A stretch of 64,000 nucleotides of DNA from Paraflavitalea pollutisoli (GCF_029360705.1 NZ_JARKMX010000001.1:310001-374000), one strand, 5' to 3'; numbered from the stretch's first letter, positions 18,768-29,288 are shown. A program made the numbers and translations. The notes: a model not told the origin generated them from the sequence alone.

Positions 18768-21700
18768 ATGGCTAAAAAAAAGTACTGGCAGAGTTTTACA
18801 GAGCTCAATAACAGTGAAGCCCATCAGCAGTTGGCCAATGATGAATTTCCCCAGGCACCCCAGGAAGCAAAAGGCAGTGATCTGTCTGATTCTTCCGCAA
18901 CCCGCAGGGACTTTCTGAAATATCTTGGTTTCAGCACCGCTGCTGCGATGGTAGCTGCCAGTTGTGAAACGCCTGTACGCAAGGCAATCCCTTACGTAAA
19001 CAGGCCCCAGGACATGATACCCGGTGTGGCTGATTACTATGCAACTACCTATATCAGCGGCGGAGAAGCCATCCCGGTAATAGCCAAGGTACGTGACGGT
19101 CGCCCGATCAAGATCGAAGGCAACACCCTCTCGTCCATCACCAAAGGTGCCACCACGGCTCGTGTACAGGCTTCTGTACTCGACCTGTACGATACAGCCC
19201 GCCTCAAGCATCCCATGGCCAACGGCACTGCCGCCAGCTATGAGTCGATCGACAAAATGATCGGTGATGCACTGAATGCCCTGAGCGGCGCTCCTGTAGT
19301 ATTGCTGACCAGCACTATTACTTCCCCCACCACCAAACAACTCATCACTGAATTCCTGGCGAAATACCCCGGTAGCCGCCACGTTCAGTACGATGCCATC
19401 TCTTATAGCGGTCTCATCCTGGCCAACGAAGCGACACACGGTGTAAAAGCCATTCCTTCTTACCAGTTTGAAAATGCCAATGTAGTCATCAGCATCGGTG
19501 CCGATTTCCTCGGTTCCTGGTTGAGCCCCGTTGAGTTCCAACGCGGTTATACTGCCGGCAGAAGGGTAGACCCCAAGAACCCCAAGCTCAGCAAGCATTA
19601 TCAGTTCGAAAGCATGATGAGCATGACCGGCGCCAATGCAGACGAGCGTTTCACCCACCGTCCTTCCGAAGTAGGTGCTGTTGCTGCAGCCCTGCTGAGT
19701 GCAGTACAAGGTCAGGGTGCAACCGGTGTTGAAGGCAAACTGAAAGCCGGCATCGAAAAAGCGGCGAAAGACCTCATTGCCAACCGCGGCAAAGGCCTGG
19801 TCGTTTCCGGTAGCAACAACCCCAACGTACAGATCCTCGTGAACGCGATCAACGAAGCGATCGGTTCTTATGGTTCTACCATCAGCTTCAGCACACCGAT
19901 CCTTACCCACCAGGGTCTGGACAGTGAAATGGCTACCCTCGTTACCGACCTTGAAGGTGGTCGCGTAGGCGCCCTGTTGTTGTACGGTGTGAACCCCGCT
20001 TACGAGTACTTCGACGGCGAACGTTTCAAAAAAGCCCTCCAACGTGCAAAACTGACCGTATCGTTCAACGACCGGTTGGACGAAACCACGGCGGCTTGTA
20101 AATATGTATTGCCCGCTCCTCACTTCCTGGAAAGCTGGGGTGATGCAGAACCCAAAGCTGGTCTGTTCAGCATGATCCAGCCTACCATCAACCCCTTGTT
20201 CCAGACAAGGCCGTTCCAGGATTCTCTCCTGAAATGGGCTGGTAACGCAACAACGGCGTATGATGTATTCTTCAAGAATTACTGGACTGCCCGCCTCGGC
20301 AGCGGTGAGCTGTATGTGAAAGCCCTGCAGGATGGTGTGGTAGAAGGTGCTGGTACCGGCGCTGCTCCTGCCTTCAATGGTGCAGGTGTTGCCCAGGCAA
20401 CCACTGCCGCTGTTGGCCTGAAGAAAGCCAGCGGTACAGAAGTAGTGATCTACCAGAAAGTAGCAATCGGCGACGGTAAGCAAGGTAACAACCCCTGGCT
20501 GCTGGAAATGCCCGATCCGATCACCCGCGTAAGCTGGGACAACTATGCAATTATTTCTCCCACACTCGCCAAGAAATATGGTATCGACCTGGGCGATCGC
20601 TGGGAGGCTGATAAATACGAGATCACTCCTGAAAAGCCTGTTGTCAAGGTAAAAGTTGGCAGCAAGGAGATCTCTCTGCCAGTGATCGTTATTCCTGGTA
20701 TGCAGAATGATACTGTCGCTATCGCAGTAGGTTACGGAAGGGCCAAAGAAATTGGTCGTTCGGTGGTAACCATGGATGGCACTTCCCTCGGCAAAAACGC
20801 TTATCCATTGACCAGCTACAACGGTGCTACCATCGAATGGTTTGCCGCCAATGCTGAAGTAACGGATACGAAAGAGACCTACAAAATAGCGATGACGCAA
20901 ACGCACAACAGCTATGAAGGTCGTGTGGAGGTACTGAAGGAAGTAACCCTGAAAGAATTCCAGGAAGATCCTGAAGTGATCTATAAAGAAAGAGCGAAGG
21001 AACTGGCCCCCTGGGGTGGTATTGATGATTACGAAAAAGAAGGTACCCTGTATCCTACACATGCCCGTCCGGGTATCAAGTGGGGTATGAGTATCGATCT
21101 CAACAGCTGTTACGGTTGCGGCGCCTGCGTGGTAGCTTGTAATGCTGAGAACAATATCCCCGTGGTTGGTAAGCGTGAAGTAATGCGCTACCATGATATG
21201 CACTGGCTGCGTATCGACCGTTACTTCAGTGGTAACCCCAATGATCCCGAGTCGATCCAGACTGTATTCCAACCCATGCTGTGTCAGCATTGCGACAACG
21301 CGCCTTGCGAAAACGTTTGTCCGGTGGCAGCGACCAACCACAGCAGTGAAGGGTTGAACCAAATGACTTATAACCGTTGTATCGGGACAAGATATTGCGC
21401 TAACAACTGTCCTTTCAAAGTACGCCGCTTCAACTGGGCCGATTACACCGGCGCCGACAGCTTCGCCGACAACCAGCGTCCGCTGGTAGAAGAAGGCAAA
21501 CTGGATGATGTGGTGCTGATGATGAATGACGACCTCACCCGCATGGTACTGAACCCAGACGTTACCGTACGTAGCCGTGGTGTGATCGAAAAATGTTCTT
21601 TCTGCGTACAGCGTCTGCAGGAAGGTAAGTTGAAGGCCAAGAAAGCCGACCGTCCGCTGGAGGATGAAGACGTGAAGACTGCTTGTCAGCAGGCTTGCGC

Positions 21701-21953
21701 TGCCGATGCGATCGTGTTTGGTAATGCCAACAACCCGAACAGTGCTGTGAGCCAGGCTCGTACACAAAACAAGCTGCGCTTGTTCCATGCACTCGAGCAA
21801 ATTCACGTACTGCCCAACATCAATTACCTGGCGAAAGTGCGGAACTCGGACGAGATCAGCAACCAGGGTGTATTGAGTGGTGAAGCTGTACTGGCAGAAG
21901 CCCACGGTGCTGCACACGGCGAAGAAAAGAAAGAGGCTGCCGGTCATCACTAA
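18768..21953 (+). CDS. actB: Alternative complex III subunit ActB, iron-sulfur protein
   Basis: ActB is the large periplasmic subunit related to molybdopterin oxidoreductases but without cofactor-binding function in known complexes. The protein has 1061 residues. A twin-arginine signal (TRRDFLKYLGF, near residue 45) directs folded export and is followed by a possible lipidation Cys (VAASC). The first ~700 residues are the molybdopterin-like part. From about residue 780 four cysteine clusters for FeS centres appear: CYGCGACVVAC, CQHCDNAPCENVC, CIGTRYCANNC, and CSFC with a later CQQAC. A 129-bp gap after actA contains a small hairpin and three TTTTCAAAT copies. ActC follows by 89 bp. Confidence 0.94.
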   Translation: MAKKKYWQSFTELNNSEAHQQLANDEFPQAPQEAKGSDLSDSSATRRDFLKYLGFSTAAAMVAASCETPVRKAIPYVNRPQDMIPGVADYYATTYISGGEAIPVIAKVRDGRPIKIEGNTLSSITKGATTARVQASVLDLYDTARLKHPMANGTAASYESIDKMIGDALNALSGAPVVLLTSTITSPTTKQLITEFLAKYPGSRHVQYDAISYSGLILANEATHGVKAIPSYQFENANVVISIGADFLGSWLSPVEFQRGYTAGRRVDPKNPKLSKHYQFESMMSMTGANADERFTHRPSEVGAVAAALLSAVQGQGATGVEGKLKAGIEKAAKDLIANRGKGLVVSGSNNPNVQILVNAINEAIGSYGSTISFSTPILTHQGLDSEMATLVTDLEGGRVGALLLYGVNPAYEYFDGERFKKALQRAKLTVSFNDRLDETTAACKYVLPAPHFLESWGDAEPKAGLFSMIQPTINPLFQTRPFQDSLLKWAGNATTAYDVFFKNYWTARLGSGELYVKALQDGVVEGAGTGAAPAFNGAGVAQATTAAVGLKKASGTEVVIYQKVAIGDGKQGNNPWLLEMPDPITRVSWDNYAIISPTLAKKYGIDLGDRWEADKYEITPEKPVVKVKVGSKEISLPVIVIPGMQNDTVAIAVGYGRAKEIGRSVVTMDGTSLGKNAYPLTSYNGATIEWFAANAEVTDTKETYKIAMTQTHNSYEGRVEVLKEVTLKEFQEDPEVIYKERAKELAPWGGIDDYEKEGTLYPTHARPGIKWGMSIDLNSCYGCGACVVACNAENNIPVVGKREVMRYHDMHWLRIDRYFSGNPNDPESIQTVFQPMLCQHCDNAPCENVCPVAATNHSSEGLNQMTYNRCIGTRYCANNCPFKVRRFNWADYTGADSFADNQRPLVEEGKLDDVVLMMNDDLTRMVLNPDVTVRSRGVIEKCSFCVQRLQEGKLKAKKADRPLEDEDVKTACQQACAADAIVFGNANNPNSAVSQARTQNKLRLFHALEQIHVLPNINYLAKVRNSDEISNQGVLSGEAVLAEAHGAAHGEEKKEAAGHH

Positions 21954-22042
21954 GGATTATTTGAACTGAAGCGTAGATAAGGTCTTAACAAGTAAAAAAT
22001 TTCAGCGAAAGCCTAAAAGCTGATAGCTAAAAGCTAATAAAC

Positions 22043-23491
22043 ATGGCATCAAAGTACGAATCGTTAGTAAGAGCCCCATTGGTGGATGGTTCCAAGACTT
22101 ATCACCAGGTAACGGAAGATATAGTACGTCCTATCGAAGCGCCGCCTACGCGTAGCTGGTGGATAGGATTCATTATCTCTGTGGTCCTGCTTATGTTTGG
22201 TGTATACTCCATCTATCGTGAGGTGACATATGGTGTGGGGCAGTGGAACCTTAACAAAACCATCGGATGGGGTTGGGATATCACCAACTTCGTATGGTGG
22301 GTAGGTATCGGTCACGCCGGTACACTGATCTCCGCGATCCTCTTACTGTTCCGTCAGGGCTGGCGTACCGGTGTAAACCGTGCTGCGGAAGCGATGACCA
22401 TCTTTGCGGTAATGTGTGCGGGTCAGTTCCCGATCTGGCACATGGGTCGTGTATGGATGGCCTTCTTCGTACTGCCTTACCCCAATACCCGCGGACCGCT
22501 CTGGGTTAACTTCAACTCGCCGCTGTTGTGGGACGTATTCGCGATCTCTACTTACTTTACGGTATCACTGTTGTTCTGGTACTCTGGTCTGTTGCCCGAT
22601 CTGGCTACTATCCGTGACCGCGCCAAGCTGAAATGGAGAAAGAAGATGTATGGTCTGCTTTCTTTCGGCTGGACTGGTTCTACCAAACACTGGCAACGCC
22701 ACGAAAGTCTCTCACTGGTTCTGGCTGGTTTGAGTACGCCCCTGGTATTGTCTGTACACACGATCGTATCATTTGACTTCGCCACCTCCGTGATTCCCGG
22801 CTGGCACACGACCATCTTCCCTCCCTACTTCGTAGCGGGTGCGATCTTCTCCGGATTTGCGATGGTACAAACGCTGCTGCTGGTTACCCGTAAGGTGCTG
22901 AAGCTCGAAGATTATATTACCATGGAGCACATCGAGGTGATGAACAAGGTTATCGTATTGACCGGTTCTATCGTAGGTATCGCCTACCTCACCGAGCTGT
23001 TCATCTCCTGGTATGGTGCCAACAAGTACGAAAACTGGGCGTTCTTCCAGAACAGGTTGAACCTGCTGAGCCCTTACGGCTGGAGCTACTGGCTGATGAT
23101 GGGTTGTAACGTGATCTCTCCGCAGATCTTCTGGTTCCGCAAAATGAGAAGGAACATCGTTGTTACCTTCTTCATGTCGGTGATCGTAAACATCGGTATG
23201 TGGTTCGAACGCTTCGTGATCATCGTAACCTCTATCTACCGTGACTATATCCCCAGTAGCTGGGCTACTTACTACCGCCCGACCATTTGGGAAGTAGGCT
23301 TCTACATGGGTACGTTCGGTCTGTTCTTTACTTGTTACTTCCTGTTCTCCAAGTTCTTCCCGGTTATCGCGATCGCTGAGATCAAGCATATCCTGAAGCG
23401 CTCTGGTGAAAACTACAAGCAAAAGATGGTGGCTGTTGAAGGCGAAACTGCCGACGCGTATTACCACGAAACCCAACATGCCCACCACTAA
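22043..23491 (+). CDS. actC: Alternative complex III subunit ActC, NrfD-like integral membrane protein
   Basis: This is a 482-residue polytopic protein of the NrfD/PsrC family with about ten membrane helices (for example WWIGFIISVVLLMFGVYSI near residue 36). It holds the quinol-binding region of the complex, facing the periplasmic side next to ActB. GHAGTLISAILLLFRQ and the later GWHTTIFPPYFVAGA stretch are typical. A histidine-rich C-terminus (HETQHAHH) ends the protein. A short GGG/CCC stem follows the stop. Its place between actB and actD supports the call. Confidence 0.94.
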   Translation: MASKYESLVRAPLVDGSKTYHQVTEDIVRPIEAPPTRSWWIGFIISVVLLMFGVYSIYREVTYGVGQWNLNKTIGWGWDITNFVWWVGIGHAGTLISAILLLFRQGWRTGVNRAAEAMTIFAVMCAGQFPIWHMGRVWMAFFVLPYPNTRGPLWVNFNSPLLWDVFAISTYFTVSLLFWYSGLLPDLATIRDRAKLKWRKKMYGLLSFGWTGSTKHWQRHESLSLVLAGLSTPLVLSVHTIVSFDFATSVIPGWHTTIFPPYFVAGAIFSGFAMVQTLLLVTRKVLKLEDYITMEHIEVMNKVIVLTGSIVGIAYLTELFISWYGANKYENWAFFQNRLNLLSPYGWSYWLMMGCNVISPQIFWFRKMRRNIVVTFFMSVIVNIGMWFERFVIIVTSIYRDYIPSSWATYYRPTIWEVGFYMGTFGLFFTCYFLFSKFFPVIAIAEIKHILKRSGENYKQKMVAVEGETADAYYHETQHAHH

Positions 23492-23582
23492 TCGGCGGGC
23501 TGTTATAACCCGGCCGGCAGACGAGGCAGGACCGGAATTCAGAAATCAGATATTGACCTAACAGAAATAATAAAATTCTTAT

Positions 23583-24176
23583 ATGGCGGTTAAAAAATTT
23601 GTAGTGGCTTGCTTCGATGAGGAGGATGTACTGTTCAAAGCAGTAAAGCAAGTACGTAAAGCCGGTTATAAGCTGCATGATATATATACACCCATGCCCA
23701 TCCATGGACTGGATACCGCGATGGGCTTACGGGATACCAGCCTGCACACTGCGGGTTTCGTATACGGCATCACCGGTACTACCATCGCCCTGAGCAGCAT
23801 TTCCTGGATCTTTACCAAAGATTGGCCGCTCAACATCGGTGGTAAACCGCACCTGGCGATTCCAGCCTGGATCCCCATCACCTTCGAGTTCACTGTATTG
23901 TGTGCTGCGGTAGGTATGGTGTTGACCTTCTGTTATCTCTGCCAGCTGGCTCCTTTCGTAAAGAAACACCACTTCCACCTGCGCGCTACCGACGACAAGT
24001 TTGTCATGGTGATCGAATGCACCGACAAGACCAACGAGTCTGAAGTGAGTAACTTCCTGGCGGGCGTAGGCGGTACCGAAGTAAACGTGCAGACTGCCGA
24101 AACCGGCTGGTGGCTCGGTACTTACGACAAGGAGCAAAAACTTTACGAAAGCAAAACGGAAACTGTTACAGCATAA
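23583..24176 (+). CDS. actD: Alternative complex III subunit ActD (DUF3341)
   Basis: This 197-residue membrane subunit has an N-terminal soluble part (KKFVVACFDEEDVLFKAV), the DUF3341 segment YTPMPIHGLDTAMGLR, and two membrane helices (residues about 57-78 and 99-122). The C-terminal ~60 residues form a ferredoxin-like soluble domain. It has no cofactor motif. Its role is structural within the complex. ActE starts 19 bp after its stop. Confidence 0.93.
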   Translation: MAVKKFVVACFDEEDVLFKAVKQVRKAGYKLHDIYTPMPIHGLDTAMGLRDTSLHTAGFVYGITGTTIALSSISWIFTKDWPLNIGGKPHLAIPAWIPITFEFTVLCAAVGMVLTFCYLCQLAPFVKKHHFHLRATDDKFVMVIECTDKTNESEVSNFLAGVGGTEVNVQTAETGWWLGTYDKEQKLYESKTETVTA

Positions 24177-24195
24177 TCTCTGAATATTCAGTACG

Positions 24196-24870
24196 ATGAA
24201 AAAATTATCAATCATAGTTGTTTTAGTAGCCCTGGTAGCCTGGAGTTGCAATGATGTACGGAGAAGTCCTGGTAGGGTGTACATGCCTGATATGGCGTAT
24301 AGCCGGGCAGTTGAAACGTACACCGACCTCGATACGTTCCGCGCTCAAAGTATTAACTACAATGCCAAGCCTGTTCCCGGAACGGTGAAAAGAGGCGAAC
24401 TGCTTCCTTTCCCTATCGCACAGGACAAACAAGGCGAGCTGGTCAATTATGAACTGTCCAAGACAATTGCCAATCCGCTTCCTACTATGAGCGCAGCCCA
24501 GTCGAAAGAAGCTGAGCGTCTGTACCTCGTAAACTGTGGTATCTGCCACGGTGCGAAACTTGACGGTCAGGGTGTGCTGCATAAGAGAAGCGATGGTTCC
24601 GACGGCCCTTACGGTGCTGCTCCTGCCAACCTGGTGAAAGGTGCTGCATTCGTAGCTATGCCTGCCGGCCAGATGTTCTACTCTGTTACTTATGGTAAAG
24701 GCCAGATGGGTAGCTATGCATCACAACTGAGCACCACTCAACGCTGGATGGTGATCCAGTACATCAAGGCGAAGCAAGCTGAAGCGAATGGTGGCGAAGC
24801 TGCCGCTGCTGCTCCTGCTGATTCTGCCAAAGCAACAAAACCTGCTGTTGACACAGCTGCCAAGAAATAA
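24196..24870 (+). CDS. actE: Alternative complex III subunit ActE, monoheme cytochrome c lipoprotein
   Basis: This 224-residue protein has a lipoprotein signal (LVALVAWSC, Cys near residue 18) and one heme motif CGICH near residue 114. The distal Met ligand is likely in MPAGQMFYS or KGQMGSYA. The C-terminus is an Ala/Pro-rich tail. In known complexes ActE is a membrane-anchored electron exit point; here ActA also carries an extra monoheme domain. It is encoded within the act operon, 35 bp before actF. Confidence 0.93.
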   Translation: MKKLSIIVVLVALVAWSCNDVRRSPGRVYMPDMAYSRAVETYTDLDTFRAQSINYNAKPVPGTVKRGELLPFPIAQDKQGELVNYELSKTIANPLPTMSAAQSKEAERLYLVNCGICHGAKLDGQGVLHKRSDGSDGPYGAAPANLVKGAAFVAMPAGQMFYSVTYGKGQMGSYASQLSTTQRWMVIQYIKAKQAEANGGEAAAAAPADSAKATKPAVDTAAKK

Positions 24871-24905
24871 TTGATACGAGATACTGAACTTATAAATAGT
24901 TGATA

Positions 24906-26144
24906 ATGGCTTCAAGAGAATTTTTCGAAATACCCAAGCGATATAAGACCTGGTCAACAGCTTTGATGGGAGTAGGTGTACTGTCAGTGATCATCGCGTT
25001 TTTCGCTTACGGAAGAGGAGAGCACCCTCAACTGTTTTGGGGCGGCCTGCTGCAGAACGCAGCTTTCTTCCTGCTGGTAGTAAATGCTTCCATGTTCTTT
25101 ATTTGTGCGACTACCCTAGCCATGGGTGGCTGGCAGATGTCATTCAGGAGGGTTCCTGAAGCCATTTCAACTGCAGTAGTGCCATTGGGTGTTATCTCCG
25201 GTATCGTGATGCTGGCGATCGTATTCGTACCCGGTACGCATATCTACCACTGGTTGCATCCCGATCCCAACGATGCTATCCTCCAATACAAGAAAGGATT
25301 TTTGAACCTGCCTTTTTATGTAACCTTTACGGTCCTCACCATCGTATTGTGGATCGTACTGGGCCGCAAAATGCGTGCGCTGTCTCAGGAACTCGACAAC
25401 AACCCGCTGCCTGATGTTGAATCTGGCCGCAAGTATATCTTTAAGAACACCGTTTGGGCCTCTTTGTTCATTGCCTGGTTTGGTCTTACCACCATGTCTA
25501 CCCTGCCCTGGTTCTGGTTGATGAGTATCGATGCACACTGGTATTCTACCATGTACAGCTGGTACACTTTTGCGAGCACCTTCGTTTCGGGTATGGCATT
25601 GATCGGCATCTTCGTGGTATACATGAAGAACCAGGGTTACCTGGAGTACACCAACCAGGAGCACCTGCATGACCTTGGTAAGTTCATGTTCGCCTTCTCT
25701 ATTTTCTGGACATACCTGTGGTTCTCTCAGTACATGCTGATCTGGTATGCCAACATTCCTGAAGAAACTGTTTACTTCAAATCACGTATTTCTGCACAAG
25801 GTCACAAGTCTGGTGCTTATAGCGGAATCTTCTGGTTCAGCTTTATCATCAACTTCCTGGCGCCGCTGTTGCTGCTGATGCGTCGTGGTGCGAAACGTAA
25901 CTATACTTCGATCGTATTCATGGCGGTGGTGATCATTATTGGCCATTGGCTCGACTTCTACCAAATGGTATTTGCAAGTATCGATCCCGAGCATGTGAAT
26001 GTAGGTATGATGGTGCTGAGCCTGGGTATTGGTGCCGGTTTCGTAGGTATCATCATGAACTCTGTGGGTAAAGCGATGAGCAAAACACCGTTGATCGCGA
26101 AGAACCATCCGTTCATTAAAGAAAGTATCATACACCACACTTAA
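24906..26144 (+). CDS. actF: Alternative complex III subunit ActF, NrfD-like membrane protein
   Basis: The second NrfD-type membrane subunit, 412 residues from the ATG at 24906. A TTG two codons earlier could be read but the ATG gives the natural start MASREFFEIPKR. About ten membrane helices are visible. It pairs with ActC to form the membrane part of the complex and may contribute to proton movement, which is an inference from ACIII structures. A 13-nt stem-loop (GGG/CCC) follows the stop, and coxB begins 69 bp on. Confidence 0.93.
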   Translation: MASREFFEIPKRYKTWSTALMGVGVLSVIIAFFAYGRGEHPQLFWGGLLQNAAFFLLVVNASMFFICATTLAMGGWQMSFRRVPEAISTAVVPLGVISGIVMLAIVFVPGTHIYHWLHPDPNDAILQYKKGFLNLPFYVTFTVLTIVLWIVLGRKMRALSQELDNNPLPDVESGRKYIFKNTVWASLFIAWFGLTTMSTLPWFWLMSIDAHWYSTMYSWYTFASTFVSGMALIGIFVVYMKNQGYLEYTNQEHLHDLGKFMFAFSIFWTYLWFSQYMLIWYANIPEETVYFKSRISAQGHKSGAYSGIFWFSFIINFLAPLLLLMRRGAKRNYTSIVFMAVVIIIGHWLDFYQMVFASIDPEHVNVGMMVLSLGIGAGFVGIIMNSVGKAMSKTPLIAKNHPFIKESIIHHT

Positions 26145-26213
26145 TCGGTGGGCTGTATACCCTGTTCAATAGAATAAACTTTGATAGGTCTGAATTAAAT
26201 ATATTGATAGATC

Positions 26214-27362
26214 ATGACAACTACTGGAATACTTCTGTTAGCGATTCTCATCCTGGGCTTTCTGATCACCTTTCAGATTGCCAAGGCCAGTGAGTACGTA
26301 TCAGTGCTGAAAGGAGAGAAGAAGGCTTTCGAGCAAAACAACAGGATCAATGCATTTTTGATGGTGGTGTTCCTGGTGTTGGGACTGGTGGGTGTTTGGT
26401 GGTGCAATTCGCTCCTCTATCCCAAAACCCTGTTGCCACATCCTGCCGCCTCTGAGCATGGTAAGAACATCGATACCATGTTGTGGATCACACTGGCTAT
26501 TACCGGCTTCGTGTTCCTGGTAACACAAATCATCCTGTTCTGGTTTGCTTTCAAATACCAGCACAGCGAGAAGAGAACCGCATTTTTCTATCCCCACAAT
26601 AACAAGCTGGAGATCATCTGGACCACGGTTCCAGCCATCACGCTTTGCGTACTGGTAGGTTTTGGATTGTTCTATTGGTTCCGGATGACCGGCGACGCTC
26701 CTTCCGATGCTATGCAGGTAGAGATCACCGGTAAGCAATTCGGTTGGATCTATCGCTACCCAGGTAAGGATGGCGTATTCGGAAAGAAGTATTTCCGCAA
26801 CATCAACGAAGCCAAGGGCAACCAGCTCGGTATGCTGTGGAAAGACACCACTATTGCCAAGAAAGACAGAGACGGAAACGTAGCTGGTCATGCTGTACTG
26901 AAAGCGGACCCTGCTGGTTTTGACGATCTCGTTGACAATACTGCTATGTACCTGGTAAAAGGTGTGGCTGTAAAACTGATCATCAACTCGCGTGATGTGA
27001 TCCATGACGTAGGTCTGTCTCACTTCCGCCTGAAGATGGACGCGGTACCTGGTACGCCTACCACCCTGTGGTTCACGCCTCAGTACACAACCGAAGAAAT
27101 GAGGAAGATCACCAATAATCCCAAGTTTGATTACGAGATCTCTTGCGATCAGATGTGTGGTAACAGCCACTATGCGATGAAGGGTATGATCAAAGTGGTA
27201 ACTCCCGAGGAGTTCATTTTGTGGAAGGCCAAGCAAAAGCCTGCCTACGCCAATGCGTTCCCAAGCGAAACGCCTGAAGCGGTTGCACCGGCAGCAGCTC
27301 AGCCTACAGCAGATAGCACGACTGCCAAAAAAGACAGTGCATCATTGGCAAGCCACAAGTAG
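26214..27362 (+). CDS. coxB: Cytochrome c oxidase subunit II
   Basis: This 382-residue subunit has three N-terminal hydrophobic segments and then the cupredoxin domain. The dinuclear CuA site is complete: CDQMCGNSHYAM supplies C-x3-C-x3-H-x2-M, and an upstream His lies in VGLSHF. The bridging position usually E is Q here. No fused cytochrome c domain follows; the C-terminus is an Ala-rich tail. It accepts electrons from the adjacent act-encoded complex, either directly or through a cytochrome. Confidence 0.94.
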   Translation: MTTTGILLLAILILGFLITFQIAKASEYVSVLKGEKKAFEQNNRINAFLMVVFLVLGLVGVWWCNSLLYPKTLLPHPAASEHGKNIDTMLWITLAITGFVFLVTQIILFWFAFKYQHSEKRTAFFYPHNNKLEIIWTTVPAITLCVLVGFGLFYWFRMTGDAPSDAMQVEITGKQFGWIYRYPGKDGVFGKKYFRNINEAKGNQLGMLWKDTTIAKKDRDGNVAGHAVLKADPAGFDDLVDNTAMYLVKGVAVKLIINSRDVIHDVGLSHFRLKMDAVPGTPTTLWFTPQYTTEEMRKITNNPKFDYEISCDQMCGNSHYAMKGMIKVVTPEEFILWKAKQKPAYANAFPSETPEAVAPAAAQPTADSTTAKKDSASLASHK

Positions 27363-27415
27363 TAATGGCTTTGTGAAGAATTGAAACAGCATTAACATCG
27401 AATAAATAATTTATC

Positions 27416-29236
27416 ATGAGCAACGACGCTTTGCACGGGCATCCTGAGGTAGTAACGACGCATGATGCGCATCACGATGAGCATCACGTGCACCATCATA
27501 AAGAGACTTTCATCACCAAATACGTTTTCAGCCAGGATCACAAGATGATCGCTAAGCAGTTCCTGATCACGGGTATGGTATGGGCGGTTTTGGGTGGTTT
27601 GATGTCTGTACTGTTCCGTCTGCAACTGGGTTACCCCGACCAGGCTTTCCCCTGGCTGGAAGACATTCTTGGTCGTTGGGCCAAGGGTGGTAAGATCAGT
27701 GCCGAAAACTATTATGCCCTCGTGACCATGCACGGTACCGTACTGGTATTCTTTGTATTGACCGGTGGTTTGAGTGGCACCTTTGCCAACTTCCTTATTC
27801 CCTTGCAGATCGGTGCGCGCGATATGGCCTCTCCGATGATGAACATGCTGTCGTACTGGTTCTTCTTCGGTGGTAGCATCGTGATGGTTTCTTCGTTGTT
27901 CGTACAAACCGGTCCTTTCAGCGGTGGCTGGACGGCTTATCCTCCTTTGAGTGCCCTCGGTGATGCGTCGCCTGGTTCCAAGGTCGGTATGGACCTCTGG
28001 ATCACAGCGATGGCGCTGTTCGTAGTGTCTTCACTGCTCGGTGGTTTGAACTACGTATCTACTGTATTGAATATGCGTACCAAGGGTATGTCGATGACGA
28101 GAATGCCGCTGACCATGTGGGCGCTGTTCTTCACGGCCGTACTCGGTATCCTGTCATTCCCTGTGTTGTTGTCTGGTTTCATCCTGCTGTTGTTCGATCG
28201 TCATGGTGGTACCAGCTTCTACCTGTCTGATATTTATATTGCTACTACCCAGCAGGCCCTGCCTAATGAAGGTGGTAGCGCGATCCTCTTCCAGCACTTG
28301 TTCTGGTTCCTGGGTCACCCCGAGGTGTACATCATCCTGTTGCCTGCGATGGGTCTTTCTTCTGAGATCATCTCTGTGAATGCGCGCAAGCCGATCTTTG
28401 GTTATATGGCGATGGTGGGTTCGATGTTTGCCATCACTATCCTGGCCTTCCTTGTATGGGCGCACCACATGTTCGTAACCGGTCTGAATCCGTTCCTGGG
28501 ATCTGTATTCGTACTGTTGACGCTGCTGATCGCCGTACCTTCTGCGATCAAGGTATTCAACTGGCTGACGACGATCTGGAAAGCGAACATCCGGTTTACG
28601 CCGGGCATGTTGTTCGCCCTCGGTTTTGTGAGCCTGTTCATCTCTGGTGGTCTTACCGGTATCTTCCTGGGTAACTCTACCCTCGATATTCACCTGCACG
28701 ATACGTACTTCGTAATTGCGCACTTCCACATCGTAATGGGTGTATCTGCGTTCTTCGGTATGTTTGCCGGTGTGTACCATTGGTTCCCCAAGATGTATGG
28801 TCGCTTCCTGAACAATACCCTGGCGTATATCCACTTCTGGGTAACCCTGGCAGGCGCTTACATGATCTTCTGGCCAATGCACTACGAAGGTCTGGCTGGT
28901 ATGCCCCGTCGTTACTTCGACTATTCCAACTGGGAATCCTTCAAGCAATTTGCTGAACTGAATAAATTCATCTCAACAGTAGCGATCATCGTATTCGCTG
29001 TACAGCTGCTGTTCCTGTTCAATTTCTTCTATTCTATCTTCAAGGGTAGAAAAGTAACGACGATGAACCCCTGGGGTGCTACCACCCTGGAATGGACTAC
29101 CCCCATCAGGCCCGGACACGGCAACTGGGTTGGTGAGATTCCTGAAGTACACCGTTGGGCTTATGACTATAGCAAAGACGGTCGTGACTTCATTCCTCAG
29201 ACGGAGCCTATTGGCCCCAATGAGAGCCATCATTAA
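27416..29236 (+). CDS. coxA: Cytochrome c oxidase subunit I
   Basis: The heme-copper catalytic subunit, 606 residues with about 12 membrane helices. Heme a ligands are in MHGTVLVFF and HFHIVMG, CuB ligands in GHPEVYI (with the cross-linked Tyr) and HHMF, and the heme a3 ligand in HDTYFVIAHFH. The N-terminus is unusually His-rich (HDAHHDEHHVHHHKE), a possible metal-binding tail. A strong GC stem-loop (29247-29268) follows the stop before ctaB. Confidence 0.95.
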   Translation: MSNDALHGHPEVVTTHDAHHDEHHVHHHKETFITKYVFSQDHKMIAKQFLITGMVWAVLGGLMSVLFRLQLGYPDQAFPWLEDILGRWAKGGKISAENYYALVTMHGTVLVFFVLTGGLSGTFANFLIPLQIGARDMASPMMNMLSYWFFFGGSIVMVSSLFVQTGPFSGGWTAYPPLSALGDASPGSKVGMDLWITAMALFVVSSLLGGLNYVSTVLNMRTKGMSMTRMPLTMWALFFTAVLGILSFPVLLSGFILLLFDRHGGTSFYLSDIYIATTQQALPNEGGSAILFQHLFWFLGHPEVYIILLPAMGLSSEIISVNARKPIFGYMAMVGSMFAITILAFLVWAHHMFVTGLNPFLGSVFVLLTLLIAVPSAIKVFNWLTTIWKANIRFTPGMLFALGFVSLFISGGLTGIFLGNSTLDIHLHDTYFVIAHFHIVMGVSAFFGMFAGVYHWFPKMYGRFLNNTLAYIHFWVTLAGAYMIFWPMHYEGLAGMPRRYFDYSNWESFKQFAELNKFISTVAIIVFAVQLLFLFNFFYSIFKGRKVTTMNPWGATTLEWTTPIRPGHGNWVGEIPEVHRWAYDYSKDGRDFIPQTEPIGPNESHH

Positions 29237-29246
29237 TGTTGCCTGG

Positions 29247-29268
29247 CAGGGCCATTAACCTGGCCCTG
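29247..29268 (+). other. Intercistronic stem-loop after coxA
   Basis: Perfect 8-bp arms CAGGGCCA and TGGCCCTG with a TTAACC loop start 10 bp after the coxA stop. There is no T-run, so it is more likely an mRNA processing or stability element than a terminator. Confidence 0.55.
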
Positions 29269-29288
29269 CACCGACTAAATATATTTAC

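Noticed and set aside
18759..21950. Very long open frame antisense to actB
   Set aside because: It has no family resemblance, mirrors the codon structure of actB, and lies within an act operon supported by neighbours and cofactor motifs. It is a frame artefact of GC-rich coding sequence.
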